NCBI RefSeq assembly: GCF_030812215.1
Contig: NZ_JAUSSG010000015.1
Span: 1-64,000, forward strand
Direction: 5' to 3'
Length of the DNA stretch: 64,000 nt
Source: Variovorax boronicumulans
Lineage (GTDB): Bacteria > Pseudomonadota > Gammaproteobacteria > Burkholderiales > Burkholderiaceae_C
Of this stretch, positions 50,207 through 58,479 are shown in pieces. A model generated the notes under the pieces. The model saw nothing but the letters and a program-made list of their open reading frames with translations. It did not search any database and was not told the origin of the DNA. Numbering within the stretch: the first letter of the stretch is position 1; each line of letters starts with the position of its first letter. The translations under genes and the position numbers were made by a program.

Positions 50207-51343
50207 ATGGAACGCGATCAAGCCAGCCAGTTCATCAACGACCTGCTCAAGCTCATGGTGAGCCGCAACGGCAGCGACCTGTTCATCACCGCCGACTTTC
50301 CGCCCGCGATCAAGGTCGACGGCAAGGTCACCAAGGTGTCGCAGCAGGCGCTGGGCGCGCAGCACACGCTGGCGCTCACGCGCTCGGTCATGAACGACCG
50401 GCAGGTGGCTGATTTCGAACGCACCAAGGAGTGCAACTTCGCGATCTCGCCGACCGGCATCGGGCGCTTTCGCGTCAACGCCTTCGTGCAGCAGGGCAAG
50501 GTCGGCATGGTGCTGCGGACCATTCCCGCCAAGCTGCCGACCATCGACGGCCTGGGCATGCCGCAGATCCTGAAGGACGTGTCGATGACCAAGCGCGGTC
50601 TCACCATCCTCGTGGGCGCCACGGGCTCGGGCAAGTCGACCACGCTGGCCGCGATGATCGACTGGCGCAACGAAAACTCCTACGGCCACATCGTCACGGT
50701 GGAAGACCCGGTCGAATTCGTGCACCCGCACAAGAACTGCGTGGTGACGCAGCGCGAAGTGGGCATCGACACCGACAGCTGGGAAGCGGCACTCAAGAAC
50801 ACGCTGCGCCAGGCGCCCGACGTGATCCTGATGGGCGAAATCCGCGACCGCGAAACCATGGAACACGCGGTGGCCTTCGCCGAAACGGGCCACCTCTGCA
50901 TGGCCACGCTGCACGCCAACAGCGCCAACCAGGCGCTGGACCGGATCATCAACTTCTTCCCCGAAGAGCGCCGCGCGCAACTGCTGATGGACCTGTCGCT
51001 GAACCTGCGCTCGCTGGTCTCGCAGCGCCTGGTGCCGACCGAAGACGGCCAGGGCCGCGTGGCCGCCGTCGAGGTGCTGCTGAACACGCCGCTGATTTCC
51101 GACCTGATCTTCAAGGGCGAGGTGGGCGAGATCAAGGAGATCATGCGCAAGAGCCGCAACCTGGGCATGCAGACCTTCGACCAGGCGCTGTTCGACCTGT
51201 TCGAGAGCCATTCGATCACCTTCGAAGACGCGATCCGCAACGCCGACTCGGCCAACGACCTGCGGCTGCAGATCAAGCTCAACAGCCAGCGTGCGCGCAG
51301 CACCGACCTGGCAGCGGGCACAGAACACTTCGCGATCGTCTGA
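50207..51343 (+). CDS. pilU: type IV pilus accessory retraction ATPase PilU
   Basis: 378-residue paralogue of PilT that assists retraction under load. Walker A GATGSGKST, MGEIRDRETMEHAVAFAETG and CMATLHANSANQALDRI are conserved. The C-terminus is longer than PilT's and ends in EHFAIV. The protein lacks the exact PilT AIRNLI motif, having NTPLISDLIFKGE instead, as expected for PilU. Cotranscribed with pilT. Confidence 0.95.
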   Translation: MERDQASQFINDLLKLMVSRNGSDLFITADFPPAIKVDGKVTKVSQQALGAQHTLALTRSVMNDRQVADFERTKECNFAISPTGIGRFRVNAFVQQGKVGMVLRTIPAKLPTIDGLGMPQILKDVSMTKRGLTILVGATGSGKSTTLAAMIDWRNENSYGHIVTVEDPVEFVHPHKNCVVTQREVGIDTDSWEAALKNTLRQAPDVILMGEIRDRETMEHAVAFAETGHLCMATLHANSANQALDRIINFFPEERRAQLLMDLSLNLRSLVSQRLVPTEDGQGRVAAVEVLLNTPLISDLIFKGEVGEIKEIMRKSRNLGMQTFDQALFDLFESHSITFEDAIRNADSANDLRLQIKLNSQRARSTDLAAGTEHFAIV

Positions 51344-51410
51344 CCGGCGAGTGGGGCGGCACCAGGGCGAGGCTGCGCCCATTCGCCGAATGGCTTTAAG
51401 CTCGTGCTCC

Positions 51411-52319
51411 ATGAGCAGCATCAACACCCGAACCTACGAATCCATCCCCGCGCAGACGGTGGCCTTTCTCGGCCTCGGCGTCATGGGCGGGCCGATGGCC
51501 GGCCACCTGGCCAAGGCCGGCCACAGCGTCACGGTCTACAACCGCACGGCCGCCAAGGCAGAGGCCTGGGCCGCCGAATTCGGCCCACCCGGCCGCCATG
51601 CCGCCACCCCTCGCGAAGCCGCGGCGGGCGCCGACATCGTTTTCTGCTGCGTCGGCAACGACGACGACCTGCGCTCGGTGGTGCTGGGTGCCGACGGCGC
51701 CTTCGCCGGCATGAAGAAAGGCGCCGTGCTCGTCGACCACACGACCGCTTCGGCCGACGTGGCGCGCGAACTGTCGAAGGCGGCCGAGGCGCTGGGCCTG
51801 CACTTCATCGACGCGCCGGTCTCCGGCGGCCAGGCCGGTGCGCAGAACGGCGCGCTGACCGTGATGTGCGGCGGCGACGCGGCCGCGTTCGAGCGCATCA
51901 AGCCGGTGGCCGCGTCGTTTTCGCGCGCAGTCACCCTGTTGGGCGAGAGCGGCGCGGGCCAGCTCGCGAAGATGGTGAACCAGATCGCCATCGCGGGCCT
52001 GGTGCAGGGGCTGTCGGAGGCCATCGCCTTCGGCCAGCGCGCCGGCCTGGACATGGAAGCCGTGCTCGGCGTCATCGGCAAGGGCGCAGCCCAGAGCTGG
52101 CAGATGGACAACCGCGGCAAGACCATGATCGAGGGCAAGTTCGACTACGGTTTTGCGGTCGACTGGATGCGCAAGGACCTGGGCCTGGTGCTCGACGAGG
52201 CCAAGCGCAACGGCGCGCGCGTGCCGGTGACGGCGCTGGTCGACCAGTTCTATGCCGACGTGCAGCAGGCCGGCGGCAGGCGCTGGGACACCTCGAGCCT
52301 GATCATCCGGCTCAAATGA
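51411..52319 (+). CDS. beta-hydroxyacid dehydrogenase (HIBADH family)
   Basis: 302-residue NAD(P)-dependent dehydrogenase of the 3-hydroxyisobutyrate/tartronate semialdehyde reductase family. FLGLGVMGGPMAGHLAKAGH is the dinucleotide site, DAPVSGGQAGAQNG the substrate loop, and the catalytic lysine is in AGQLAKMVNQI. Substrate specificity within the family is not evident. It follows pilU after 67 bases; the link is probably only positional. Ends at a strong terminator. Confidence 0.9.
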   Translation: MSSINTRTYESIPAQTVAFLGLGVMGGPMAGHLAKAGHSVTVYNRTAAKAEAWAAEFGPPGRHAATPREAAAGADIVFCCVGNDDDLRSVVLGADGAFAGMKKGAVLVDHTTASADVARELSKAAEALGLHFIDAPVSGGQAGAQNGALTVMCGGDAAAFERIKPVAASFSRAVTLLGESGAGQLAKMVNQIAIAGLVQGLSEAIAFGQRAGLDMEAVLGVIGKGAAQSWQMDNRGKTMIEGKFDYGFAVDWMRKDLGLVLDEAKRNGARVPVTALVDQFYADVQQAGGRRWDTSSLIIRLK

Positions 52320-52349
52320 AAAAGGCCCGCGGATGCGGGCCTTCTTGTT
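52316..52349. terminator. bidirectional intrinsic terminator
   Basis: AAGGCCCGC (52322-52330) pairs with GCGGGCCTT (52335-52343) around GGAT. CTTCTTGTTT follows on the plus strand and TTTTTCATTT on the minus strand, so it serves the dehydrogenase and the convergent BON gene. Confidence 0.9.
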
Positions 52350-53156
52350 TCAGCGGACCGGCGAGGTCGTCACCGCCGGCTGCGCGGGCGTCGCCGAGCC
52401 CGGCGCGGGCAGCGGCTCCATCGGCGGCAGCGGCACGCGCGACGATGAAGAAGGCGTCGACGGCGTCGCGTTGCTCACCGGCGCAGGTCCCGTGCCGCCA
52501 CGCTGTGCCGACGACTGGTTCGCCGCCTGGCTTGCGGCGAGGTCGGCCTCGCTCACCACCTCGACCACGCGCACGACCTTCACCACGCCGCCCACGCCGC
52601 GCGTGATCTCGGTTGCGCGATCGGTCTCGCGCCGCGTGGCGATGCCCATGAGGTAGACCACGCCGCGTTCGGTGATCACCTTGAACGAATTGGCGAAGAT
52701 GTCCTTTGCATCGAGCAGCGAAGCCTTCACCTTGCCCGTGATGTAGAGGTCGTTCGAGCGGTCCTGGAAGGTGCTGGGCGCGCCGAGCGTGAGCTCGTTC
52801 ACCACGGAGCGCACGTTGACCACGCGGCTCACTTCGTCCTCGACGCGGCGACGGTCGGCCTCGTTGCCCACCGCGCCGGTCAAAAGCACCTGGCGGTTGT
52901 AGCTGGTGACGCTCACGTACATCTGGTCGTTGGCGATGTCGCGCACGCGGGCGGCGGCGCGCAGTTCGATGCCCTGGTCGTCGAGCTGGGCGCCCGAACT
53001 GCGGCGATCGGTTGCCACCATGCCCACGCCCACCACCGCGGCCCCCCCCACCACGAGCGGCACGCAGGCCGAAAGGCCTGCGACCAGGGCGGCACCCAGG
53101 GTGAGAGCGAGGGCGAAACGCTGGGTCGACGTGGCCGTCATGGTCTTCATGGTCAT
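52350..53156 (-). CDS. BON-domain lipoprotein (DolP-like)
   Basis: 268-residue outer-membrane-type lipoprotein (lipobox GLSACVPL) with two BON domains (about 65-135 and 140-210): YNRQVLLTGAVGNEADRRRV and GVVYLMGIATRRETDRAT. E. coli DolP binds anionic phospholipid at cell division sites. The C-terminal 60 residues are Pro/Ser-rich. Its ATG at 53156 overlaps the SIS gene stop as ATGA, with AGGAAG just upstream, so translation is coupled. The SIS-BON order is conserved in beta- and gammaproteobacteria. Confidence 0.9.
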   Translation of the reverse strand: MTMKTMTATSTQRFALALTLGAALVAGLSACVPLVVGGAAVVGVGMVATDRRSSGAQLDDQGIELRAAARVRDIANDQMYVSVTSYNRQVLLTGAVGNEADRRRVEDEVSRVVNVRSVVNELTLGAPSTFQDRSNDLYITGKVKASLLDAKDIFANSFKVITERGVVYLMGIATRRETDRATEITRGVGGVVKVVRVVEVVSEADLAASQAANQSSAQRGGTGPAPVSNATPSTPSSSSRVPLPPMEPLPAPGSATPAQPAVTTSPVR

Positions 53157-53797
53157 GAGGAAGCTTCCTGTTCTCCGAGTAACTGGGCATCCACGCCGTC
53201 GCACAGGCAATGCAGCGCGAGCAGGTGGACTTCATGGATGCGCGCCGCACGCTCGTGCGGCACGCTGATCTGGACATCGGTCTCGCGCAGCGCACGGCCG
53301 ATGACGCCGCCGGTGCCGCTGCTGCCTGCGCCGGGCGCTGCGGGCGGGCCCGAGACGGCATTGCCGAGCAGCGCGACCACTGTCATGTCGCGCTCGTGCG
53401 CCGCCAGCACGGCGGCGAGCACCGCAGCCGACTGGCCGCTGGCGCTCAACGCGAGCAGCACGTCGCCGGCCTGGCCCAGTGCGCGCACCTGGCGGGCGAA
53501 GCGATCGGCATCGAGCGCACTTGCGCTGTCGGCGTTAGGGTCGGTGGCGTCGCCAGGCAGTGCGATGGCGCCCAGTTCAGGGCGCTCGCGTTCGAAACGA
53601 CCGACGAACTGCGCGGCGAACTGCGTCGCCAGCAGGCCCGAGACGCCCGCGCCGCAAGCCAGCACCTTGCCGCCGCTGGTCACACAGGCCAGGATGGCCT
53701 GCATCGCCTGGGAGATGGGTTTGCTGAGGACCGGTCCGGTCTGATATTTGAGGTCGGCACTGTCGATGAAGTGCTGCTGAATCCGTTGCTCGAGCAT
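53153..53797 (-). CDS. SIS-domain protein (DiaA/GmhA-like)
   Basis: 214-residue SIS-domain protein: KVLACGAGVSGLLATQFAAQ and DVLLALSASGQSAAVLAAV are the sugar-phosphate binding loops. The short N-terminal MLEQRIQQHFIDSADLKYQT matches DiaA, a DnaA-binding initiator-associating factor. Position next to BON and yraN favours DiaA over phosphoheptose isomerase, though a Pro/Gly-rich insert (PPAAPGAGSSGTGG) is not usual. Translationally coupled to the BON gene. Confidence 0.88.
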   Translation of the reverse strand: MLEQRIQQHFIDSADLKYQTGPVLSKPISQAMQAILACVTSGGKVLACGAGVSGLLATQFAAQFVGRFERERPELGAIALPGDATDPNADSASALDADRFARQVRALGQAGDVLLALSASGQSAAVLAAVLAAHERDMTVVALLGNAVSGPPAAPGAGSSGTGGVIGRALRETDVQISVPHERAARIHEVHLLALHCLCDGVDAQLLGEQEASS

Positions 53798-53883
53798 GGG
53801 GCGGGATGATAACTGGGGGCCGTGAAACAGAACGTGTGAGTTGTGGAGCCTTCAGTGGCGCTTCGGTTCCCTCGCTCAGTTCA

Positions 53884-54258
53884 TCAGGCTGCGTCGAACG
53901 CGGCCTGGAGCCAGGTGATCTTCTCCTCGACCAGCACCACGTCGAAGCGGCACGGCGGCACCGAGCGCAGCCGGCTCAGGTAGTGCTGCGCGGCAAACAC
54001 GATGCGCCGCTGCTTGAGGCCGGTGATGCTGCCGCCCGCGCCGCCGTGCGTGCCGGCGCTGCGCTGGCGGACCTCGACGAACACCAGCGTGCCGCCGCCG
54101 GGACCCCGCGGATCGCGCATGATCAGGTCGATCTCGCCGCCGCCGCGCCCGGGCGTTCGATAATTGCGCGCGATCAGCACGAGGCCGGCGTCCTGCAGAT
54201 GCGCGAGCGCGGCGTCTTCCGCCGCATCGCCGCGATGCTTCGTCGTTCTGGTCTTCAT
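53884..54258 (-). CDS. YraN family (UPF0102) nuclease-fold protein
   Basis: 124-residue protein with a PD-(D/E)xK-like fold. GEIDLIMRD (Asp) and LVFVEVRQR (Glu-x-x-x) provide the probable metal residues, and AEDAALAHLQDAGLVLIARN the early helix. Family members are predicted resolvase-like nucleases of unproven role. The neighbours rsmI (divergent), SIS and BON are the usual ones. 51 bases separate it from the rsmI start. Confidence 0.88.
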   Translation of the reverse strand: MKTRTTKHRGDAAEDAALAHLQDAGLVLIARNYRTPGRGGGEIDLIMRDPRGPGGGTLVFVEVRQRSAGTHGGAGGSITGLKQRRIVFAAQHYLSRLRSVPPCRFDVVLVEEKITWLQAAFDAA

Positions 54259-54309
54259 GGCTCCCTGCCGTCTTCTCTTTCTTGTCGTTCGCTCTCACGG
54301 AGAAACCTC

Positions 54310-55257
54310 TTGGCTTCACTCGCCCCTGCTTCTTTCGGCGCCGCCCTTGCGGCCGCGCACGACGCCGCGGGTGCGCAGCATTATCCGCAGGCCACGCTCT
54401 ACGTGGTCGCAACGCCGATCGGCAACCTGGCCGACATCACGCTGCGTGCGCTGCACGTGCTGCAGCTGGTCGATGTGATCGCCTGCGAGGACACGCGCCA
54501 CACGCAGAGCCTCTTGCGCGCCTACGGCATCGACCGCCCCGGCGCCCGGCTGCTGGCCGTGCACCAGCACAACGAAGCCGAGGCCGCGCAGGCCGTGGTC
54601 GCACGGCTCGCGCAGGGGGAGCGTATCGCGTACGTGAGCGACGCCGGCACGCCCGGCGTGAGCGACCCCGGCGCGCGGCTCGTCGCGGCGGTGCGCGCGG
54701 CAGGCCAGCGCGTGTTGCCGCTGCCGGGCGCGAGCAGCGTCACCACGCTGATCGGCGCCGCCGGCCTTGTGGCGGACGGCGCGGACGGCAACGCGAGCAG
54801 CGCCTTTGTCTTCGCGGGCTTCCTGCCGAGCAAGGCCGGCGAGCGCGACACCGCCGTGCAGGCGCTCTCGCAGGAGCCCCGCGCCGTGGTGCTGCTGGAG
54901 GCGCCGCACCGTATCGAAAGCCTCGCGCGCGCAATGGCCGTGCTGGGCGAGCGCCGCATCACCGTGGGCCGCGAGCTCACCAAGCAGTTCGAGGACATCG
55001 CGACAGTGGCGGCCAGCGCCCTGCCCGACTGGTTCGCTGCCGACCGCGACCGCGTGCGCGGCGAGTTCGCACTGGTGCTTCACCCGGTCGCGGTAAGTGG
55101 TGACGGCGGCGCGGAAGGCGAGCGCGTGCTGCGCCTGCTGCTGGCTGAGCTGCCGGTGAAGACCGCGGTGCGGCTGGCGGCCGAGATCAGCGGGGCGCCG
55201 CGCAATGCGCTCTATGAGATGGCGCTGCGTATTCGCAATGACGAGCCGAGCGACTAG
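54310..55257 (+). CDS. rsmI: 16S rRNA (cytidine-1402-2'-O)-methyltransferase
   Basis: 315-residue SAM-dependent enzyme that methylates the 2'-OH of C1402 in 16S rRNA. LYVVATPIGNLADITLRALH, CEDTRHTQSLL, SDAGTPGVSDPG and LPGASSVTTLI are RsmI hallmarks. A TTG start at 54310 is preferred because GGAG lies about eight bases upstream and no ATG in frame precedes the domain sensibly; the family normally begins soon before the ATPIGN motif. It has an extra insert (ADGADGNASSAFVF). Its TAG stop is interleaved with that of kptA in the sequence CTAG. Confidence 0.93.
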   Translation: MASLAPASFGAALAAAHDAAGAQHYPQATLYVVATPIGNLADITLRALHVLQLVDVIACEDTRHTQSLLRAYGIDRPGARLLAVHQHNEAEAAQAVVARLAQGERIAYVSDAGTPGVSDPGARLVAAVRAAGQRVLPLPGASSVTTLIGAAGLVADGADGNASSAFVFAGFLPSKAGERDTAVQALSQEPRAVVLLEAPHRIESLARAMAVLGERRITVGRELTKQFEDIATVAASALPDWFAADRDRVRGEFALVLHPVAVSGDGGAEGERVLRLLLAELPVKTAVRLAAEISGAPRNALYEMALRIRNDEPSD

Positions 55258-55823
55258 CCGGCCCTCAAGCCGGGGCGACCGGACGCGACCTCCGAGAGAA
55301 ACTCTGGTGGAACCACCTCCGTCAGCCAGACCCCGTTTTCCGCGAGATGAAAGGCGTGGCCGAGCGCGTGCATGCGGCCCGCGTCCACGACGAGGACATG
55401 CGCCCGACCATGGCGCCGCCCCACCCGCACCGCCGTGTCCACGTCGGCCGACAGGTGCACATGCTGCCGCGCGCCGGGCCTGAGCCCCTGCACCCGAATG
55501 GCATCGAGAAAGCGCGTCGCCGTGCCGTGAAAGAGCCGGGCCGGCGGCTCGACCGCATCGAAGCTGCGTTTCACCTGCGGCGTCGAATGGCCCTGCAGGG
55601 CACGAATGCGCAGACCGTCGTCCGACAGCTCGTAGCGCGTCTTTTCCCCTGATGTCACCGCGCCCACGACGTCCGCCCGGGCCAGGTCACGGCCACCGGC
55701 AATGGCCCCCACCACCAGAGCGTCGATGTCCGCCCAGCCTTCCGCGTCGAGTTGCAGGCCGATGGATTCGGGCGCGTGCCGCAGCACGTAGGCGATGAAC
55801 TTGCTCGCGTCTTGAGGCGTCAT
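55254..55823 (-). CDS. kptA: RNA 2'-phosphotransferase KptA/Tpt1
   Basis: 189-residue NAD-dependent enzyme that in eukaryotes removes the 2'-phosphate left at tRNA splice junctions. The catalytic set Arg-His-Arg-Arg is represented by FIAYVLRHAPESIGL, the Arg in EKTRYELS and the later VGRRHGRAHVLVVDAG; LFHGTA and HVHLSADVDTA line the NAD site. Bacteria lack that splicing pathway, so the role is unknown; RNA repair or ADP-ribose chemistry have been proposed. Its ATG overlaps the LysR stop as ATGA. Confidence 0.9.
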   Translation of the reverse strand: MTPQDASKFIAYVLRHAPESIGLQLDAEGWADIDALVVGAIAGGRDLARADVVGAVTSGEKTRYELSDDGLRIRALQGHSTPQVKRSFDAVEPPARLFHGTATRFLDAIRVQGLRPGARQHVHLSADVDTAVRVGRRHGRAHVLVVDAGRMHALGHAFHLAENGVWLTEVVPPEFLSEVASGRPGLRAG

Positions 55824-56737
55824 GCGGTTTTCCTGGCGGGCTGAAGTGCTGCCTGCCAATGGTCGCCGTGCGCGAGCAAGGCATCCATGAGCCGCTGCAC
55901 ATGCGGGTTCGGCGGCCTGTCGGCGGCATGGAACACGTGGTACTCGAGGGGCGGATAGCCGCTCAAGGGAATGCCCACCAGCCCTTTGGGAATGCGACAA
56001 CAGGCATTCACCACCGTCGCCCCGAATCCCAGTTGCGCGAAACGCAGCATCAGTTCCCAACCGTTGGCTTCGAGCGACGGCTGCCAGGGGATCGACTCGG
56101 CTTGAAGCAACCGCCCCAGCAGCTCGCGATGCGGCTTGCCGGCCGGCGGAACGATCAACTGCATGTCCTTCAGGTCCCGAAGGCGTACTGACCTGCGTGC
56201 CGCCAGGGCGTGTGTGCGCGGCACGACCAGGGCCTGGCCCACGACCGTCAGGCGCACAGCCCGCAGGTCCGTGGGCACGGCGCTGAGCGGTGCGATGCCC
56301 AGTTGCGCCTGGCCGGCCCGTACTGCCTGGATGGATTCGTCACGGTTGCGCGTGAGCAACTCCAGGTGCGGCGAAGCACCCGGCCCGGAGAACTGCGACA
56401 ACGCCTTCCCCAACAGGTAGAGGTAAGCCCCTTCGCCGGCCGCGAGCGTGACAGCCGGCTTGTCGCGCCCTGTTTCCAGCCCCTTGACGAAACGGCGGTT
56501 CAGCGAGAGCAGTTCCCTCGCATGGCGCGCCACCTGCTCGCCGACGCTCGTGAGTTCGAGCGCGCTGCCGACGCGCAGGTAGAGCCTGGCGTCGAGTTGT
56601 TCGGAAAGCTTGCGCACCTTGGCATGCAGCGCCGGCTGGCTGATATGCAGCAGGCGCGCCGACTCGCTGAAGTTCAGCGTGTCGGCGAACACGGCGAACG
56701 ACTGCAGCGCGTCGAGGTTGGTGCGGGGAATCTCCAT
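55820..56737 (-). CDS. LysR family regulator
   Basis: 305-residue LysR regulator: NLDALQSFAVFADTLNFSES and LHISQPALHAKVRKLSEQL form the winged helix, and the C-terminal part is a periplasmic-binding-type effector domain (VVPRTHALAARRSVRLRD, GFGATVVNACCRIPKG). Effector unknown. A perfect 8-bp palindrome abuts its start codon and covers its ribosome binding site. It is translationally coupled to kptA, an unusual pairing. Confidence 0.9.
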   Translation of the reverse strand: MEIPRTNLDALQSFAVFADTLNFSESARLLHISQPALHAKVRKLSEQLDARLYLRVGSALELTSVGEQVARHARELLSLNRRFVKGLETGRDKPAVTLAAGEGAYLYLLGKALSQFSGPGASPHLELLTRNRDESIQAVRAGQAQLGIAPLSAVPTDLRAVRLTVVGQALVVPRTHALAARRSVRLRDLKDMQLIVPPAGKPHRELLGRLLQAESIPWQPSLEANGWELMLRFAQLGFGATVVNACCRIPKGLVGIPLSGYPPLEYHVFHAADRPPNPHVQRLMDALLAHGDHWQAALQPARKTA

Positions 56738-56756
56738 CTATCCATTTTATGGATAG
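56738..56756. promoter_or_regulatory. palindrome abutting the LysR start codon
   Basis: CTATCCAT (56738-56745), TTT, ATGGATAG (56749-56756): a perfect 8-bp inverted repeat that begins at the base next to the LysR ATG. It probably serves as an autoregulatory operator; the GGA in its arm is also the only ribosome-binding-like sequence. Confidence 0.55.
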
Positions 56757-56834
56757 CAGATCCAATATCAGTAGTTCACGGTGATGGGCTTCATTTCTAC
56801 GATCCGGCTGCTTCAAACACACAAGGAACAAGAA

Positions 56835-57332
56835 ATGAAGAACACCCACACTCTTCCCAAGCTAGGCATCGATATCGGTCGCGTGCTGATCGCACCCGAA
56901 GGCGCCAATGGCGCGGATACCTCGTTCATCGGCGGCTCGATGGACGATGCGCTGAAGACGCCGCCCTACGAAGGTATGTTCGATGCCGTCGCGCCGCTGG
57001 TCGCCCGGTTCGAAGGCCGGGTCTGGCTGGTCTCGAAGTGCGGGCCGAGCGTGCAGGCCAAGAGCCGGGCGTGGTTGCGGCATCACCGCTTCTTTGAACG
57101 CACGGGCATTGCGCCCAGCAACCTGCGCTTCTGCCTCCAACGGCCTCAGAAGGCCGATCACTGCCGCGAGCTAGGCATCACGCACTTCATCGACGACCGC
57201 AGCGACGTGTTACGGCACCTCGAAGGCATCGTGCCGCACCGCTATCTGTTCGGCCCACAGGGAAAGCCGGTCACGGTCGCGGGGCTGGTGTTGCTGCCGG
57301 CGTGGAAGGATGCGGCCGCAGTCGTCGGCTAG
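56835..57332 (+). CDS. HAD-like protein lacking the second catalytic Asp
   Basis: 165-residue protein with a HAD layout: motif I LGIDIGRVL (Asp-x-Gly where active HAD phosphatases have Asp-x-Asp), motif II region VWLVSKCG, a lysine in QKADHCREL (motif III) and the acidic pair in THFIDDRSDV (motif IV). Loss of the second Asp suggests it is not a normal phosphatase. AAGGAA precedes the ATG at 56835. Its TAG stop is shared in CTAG with the GST gene. Divergent from LysR across 97 bases, so LysR may control it. Confidence 0.75.
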   Translation: MKNTHTLPKLGIDIGRVLIAPEGANGADTSFIGGSMDDALKTPPYEGMFDAVAPLVARFEGRVWLVSKCGPSVQAKSRAWLRHHRFFERTGIAPSNLRFCLQRPQKADHCRELGITHFIDDRSDVLRHLEGIVPHRYLFGPQGKPVTVAGLVLLPAWKDAAAVVG

Positions 57333-58057
57333 CCGTCCAGCTCCGCATACCGCCTGAAGATCCCATCCTCGTTGAACGCGATGCGGCGCGGGCTCTGCAG
57401 GTAGTCGTGCACGCGCTGGCGGCGCTTGACGTTGGCGTGCAGCTTCTCTACGGCCGGCGTGCGGGCCAGCGCCCTCGCAGTGGCTTTCGGGAACGCATAG
57501 TGCAAGCCATCGACCAGCTGGAACAGCGAGAGATCGGCGTAGGTCAGCATGTCGCCGACCAGATGCAGATCGCCCGCGGGATTGCGCCGGAGCACCTGCT
57601 CGAGCCAGTTCAGGAACTTGGGAATGCGTTCTTCGCGGAAGGCCCGGGCACGCTGCATGGCGGCATCGCGCTGGTCTTCGTAGTACGCGCCGGTCGAGAT
57701 CGGATGGTGCGTGTCGTGCGCCTCGGCCACCACGTCGGCAATGGTGAGCTGCAGTTGATGCGTCCACAGCCCGTCGGACTCGCCGACGCCCGAGAGCCCC
57801 AGGCGAGGCCCCAGGTACAACAGGATCGCGGCGGTCTGGCCCACCACGATGTCGCCGTCGACGAGGAAGGGCGGCGCAAAGGCGGCGCGGGCGTTGTTGG
57901 GATCGCCGAGCCGCGCGCCCAGTGCCGATTCGCCTCCGCCTTTGGATTCGGGCAACCGCGCCACGTCGACATAGTCGGCACCCGCCGCCTCGAGCGCGAG
58001 CCGCACGAATTCACCGCGGCCCTGGATCGTGGGCCAGTAATGGAGTTGGTAAGGCAT
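57329..58057 (-). CDS. glutathione S-transferase
   Basis: 242-residue GST. The thioredoxin-like N-terminal domain has LHYWPTIQGRGEFVRLALE and a DGDIVVGQTAAILLYLG loop for glutathione binding; the helical C-terminal domain has LTYADLSLFQLVDGL (N-capping Asp). Substrate unknown; it resembles sigma/alpha-like bacterial GSTs with a Tyr near the N-terminus. It converges on the HAD-like gene. Confidence 0.9.
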   Translation of the reverse strand: MPYQLHYWPTIQGRGEFVRLALEAAGADYVDVARLPESKGGGESALGARLGDPNNARAAFAPPFLVDGDIVVGQTAAILLYLGPRLGLSGVGESDGLWTHQLQLTIADVVAEAHDTHHPISTGAYYEDQRDAAMQRARAFREERIPKFLNWLEQVLRRNPAGDLHLVGDMLTYADLSLFQLVDGLHYAFPKATARALARTPAVEKLHANVKRRQRVHDYLQSPRRIAFNEDGIFRRYAELDG

Positions 58058-58134
58058 GCGGCCATGGTGTCAGGGTCTCTACAGCCCTGCAACCGCCGCG
58101 GTCCTTCACGCGTCGCGACGCTGAAGAAGAAGGG

Positions 58135-58356
58135 TCACCAGAACTTCCACCATGGCCGCGGCGCGAGGCGCAGCGCCTGCGGGCGGGTGTCCAGGTCGAT
58201 GTTCTGGGTGACCGTGTCGCCGGAGCGGCGGCGCATCTCGGCTTCGAGGGCATGCGCAATGCCGCGCGCCTGCTTTTCGCCGCGCAGTGCGCGCCGGCGC
58301 CATTCCGCGGCGTGTTCCGCCAGGCTGGCCTCGTCCAGATCAGTCAACTCCGTCAT
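58135..58356 (-). CDS. small hypothetical protein (73 residues)
   Basis: 73-residue acidic-to-basic helical protein, MTELTDLDEASLAEHAAEWR at the start, with a C-terminal PWWKFW aromatic patch that might touch membrane. I do not recognise a family. It has good coding character and sits between the tRNA-Arg terminator and the GST gene. No signal peptide. Confidence 0.6.
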   Translation of the reverse strand: MTELTDLDEASLAEHAAEWRRRALRGEKQARGIAHALEAEMRRRSGDTVTQNIDLDTRPQALRLAPRPWWKFW

Positions 58357-58434
58357 CGATGGAAATCTTGCATGTGCGCGGTGGCGAGGAGACGCCAGCG
58401 CGTGGTGGATGGTCGCGGGGAGAACGTCGGGGGC

Positions 58435-58471
58435 AAAGAAAAAAACCGGAAGCCCTTGGGAGGCTTCCGGT
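58435..58471 (-). terminator. intrinsic terminator after tRNA-Arg
   Basis: ACCGGAAGCC (58445-58454) and GGCTTCCGGT (58462-58471) form a 10-bp stem; on the minus strand it is followed by TTTTTTTCTTT. It ends nine bases after the tRNA's CCA. Confidence 0.92.
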
Positions 58472-58479
58472 CTTGCATT

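Noticed and set aside
53806..54309. Upstream extension of RsmI to an ATG at 53806.
   Set aside because: It would run through the divergent yraN gene; the TTG at 54310 has a well-placed GGAG and fits the family's N-terminus.
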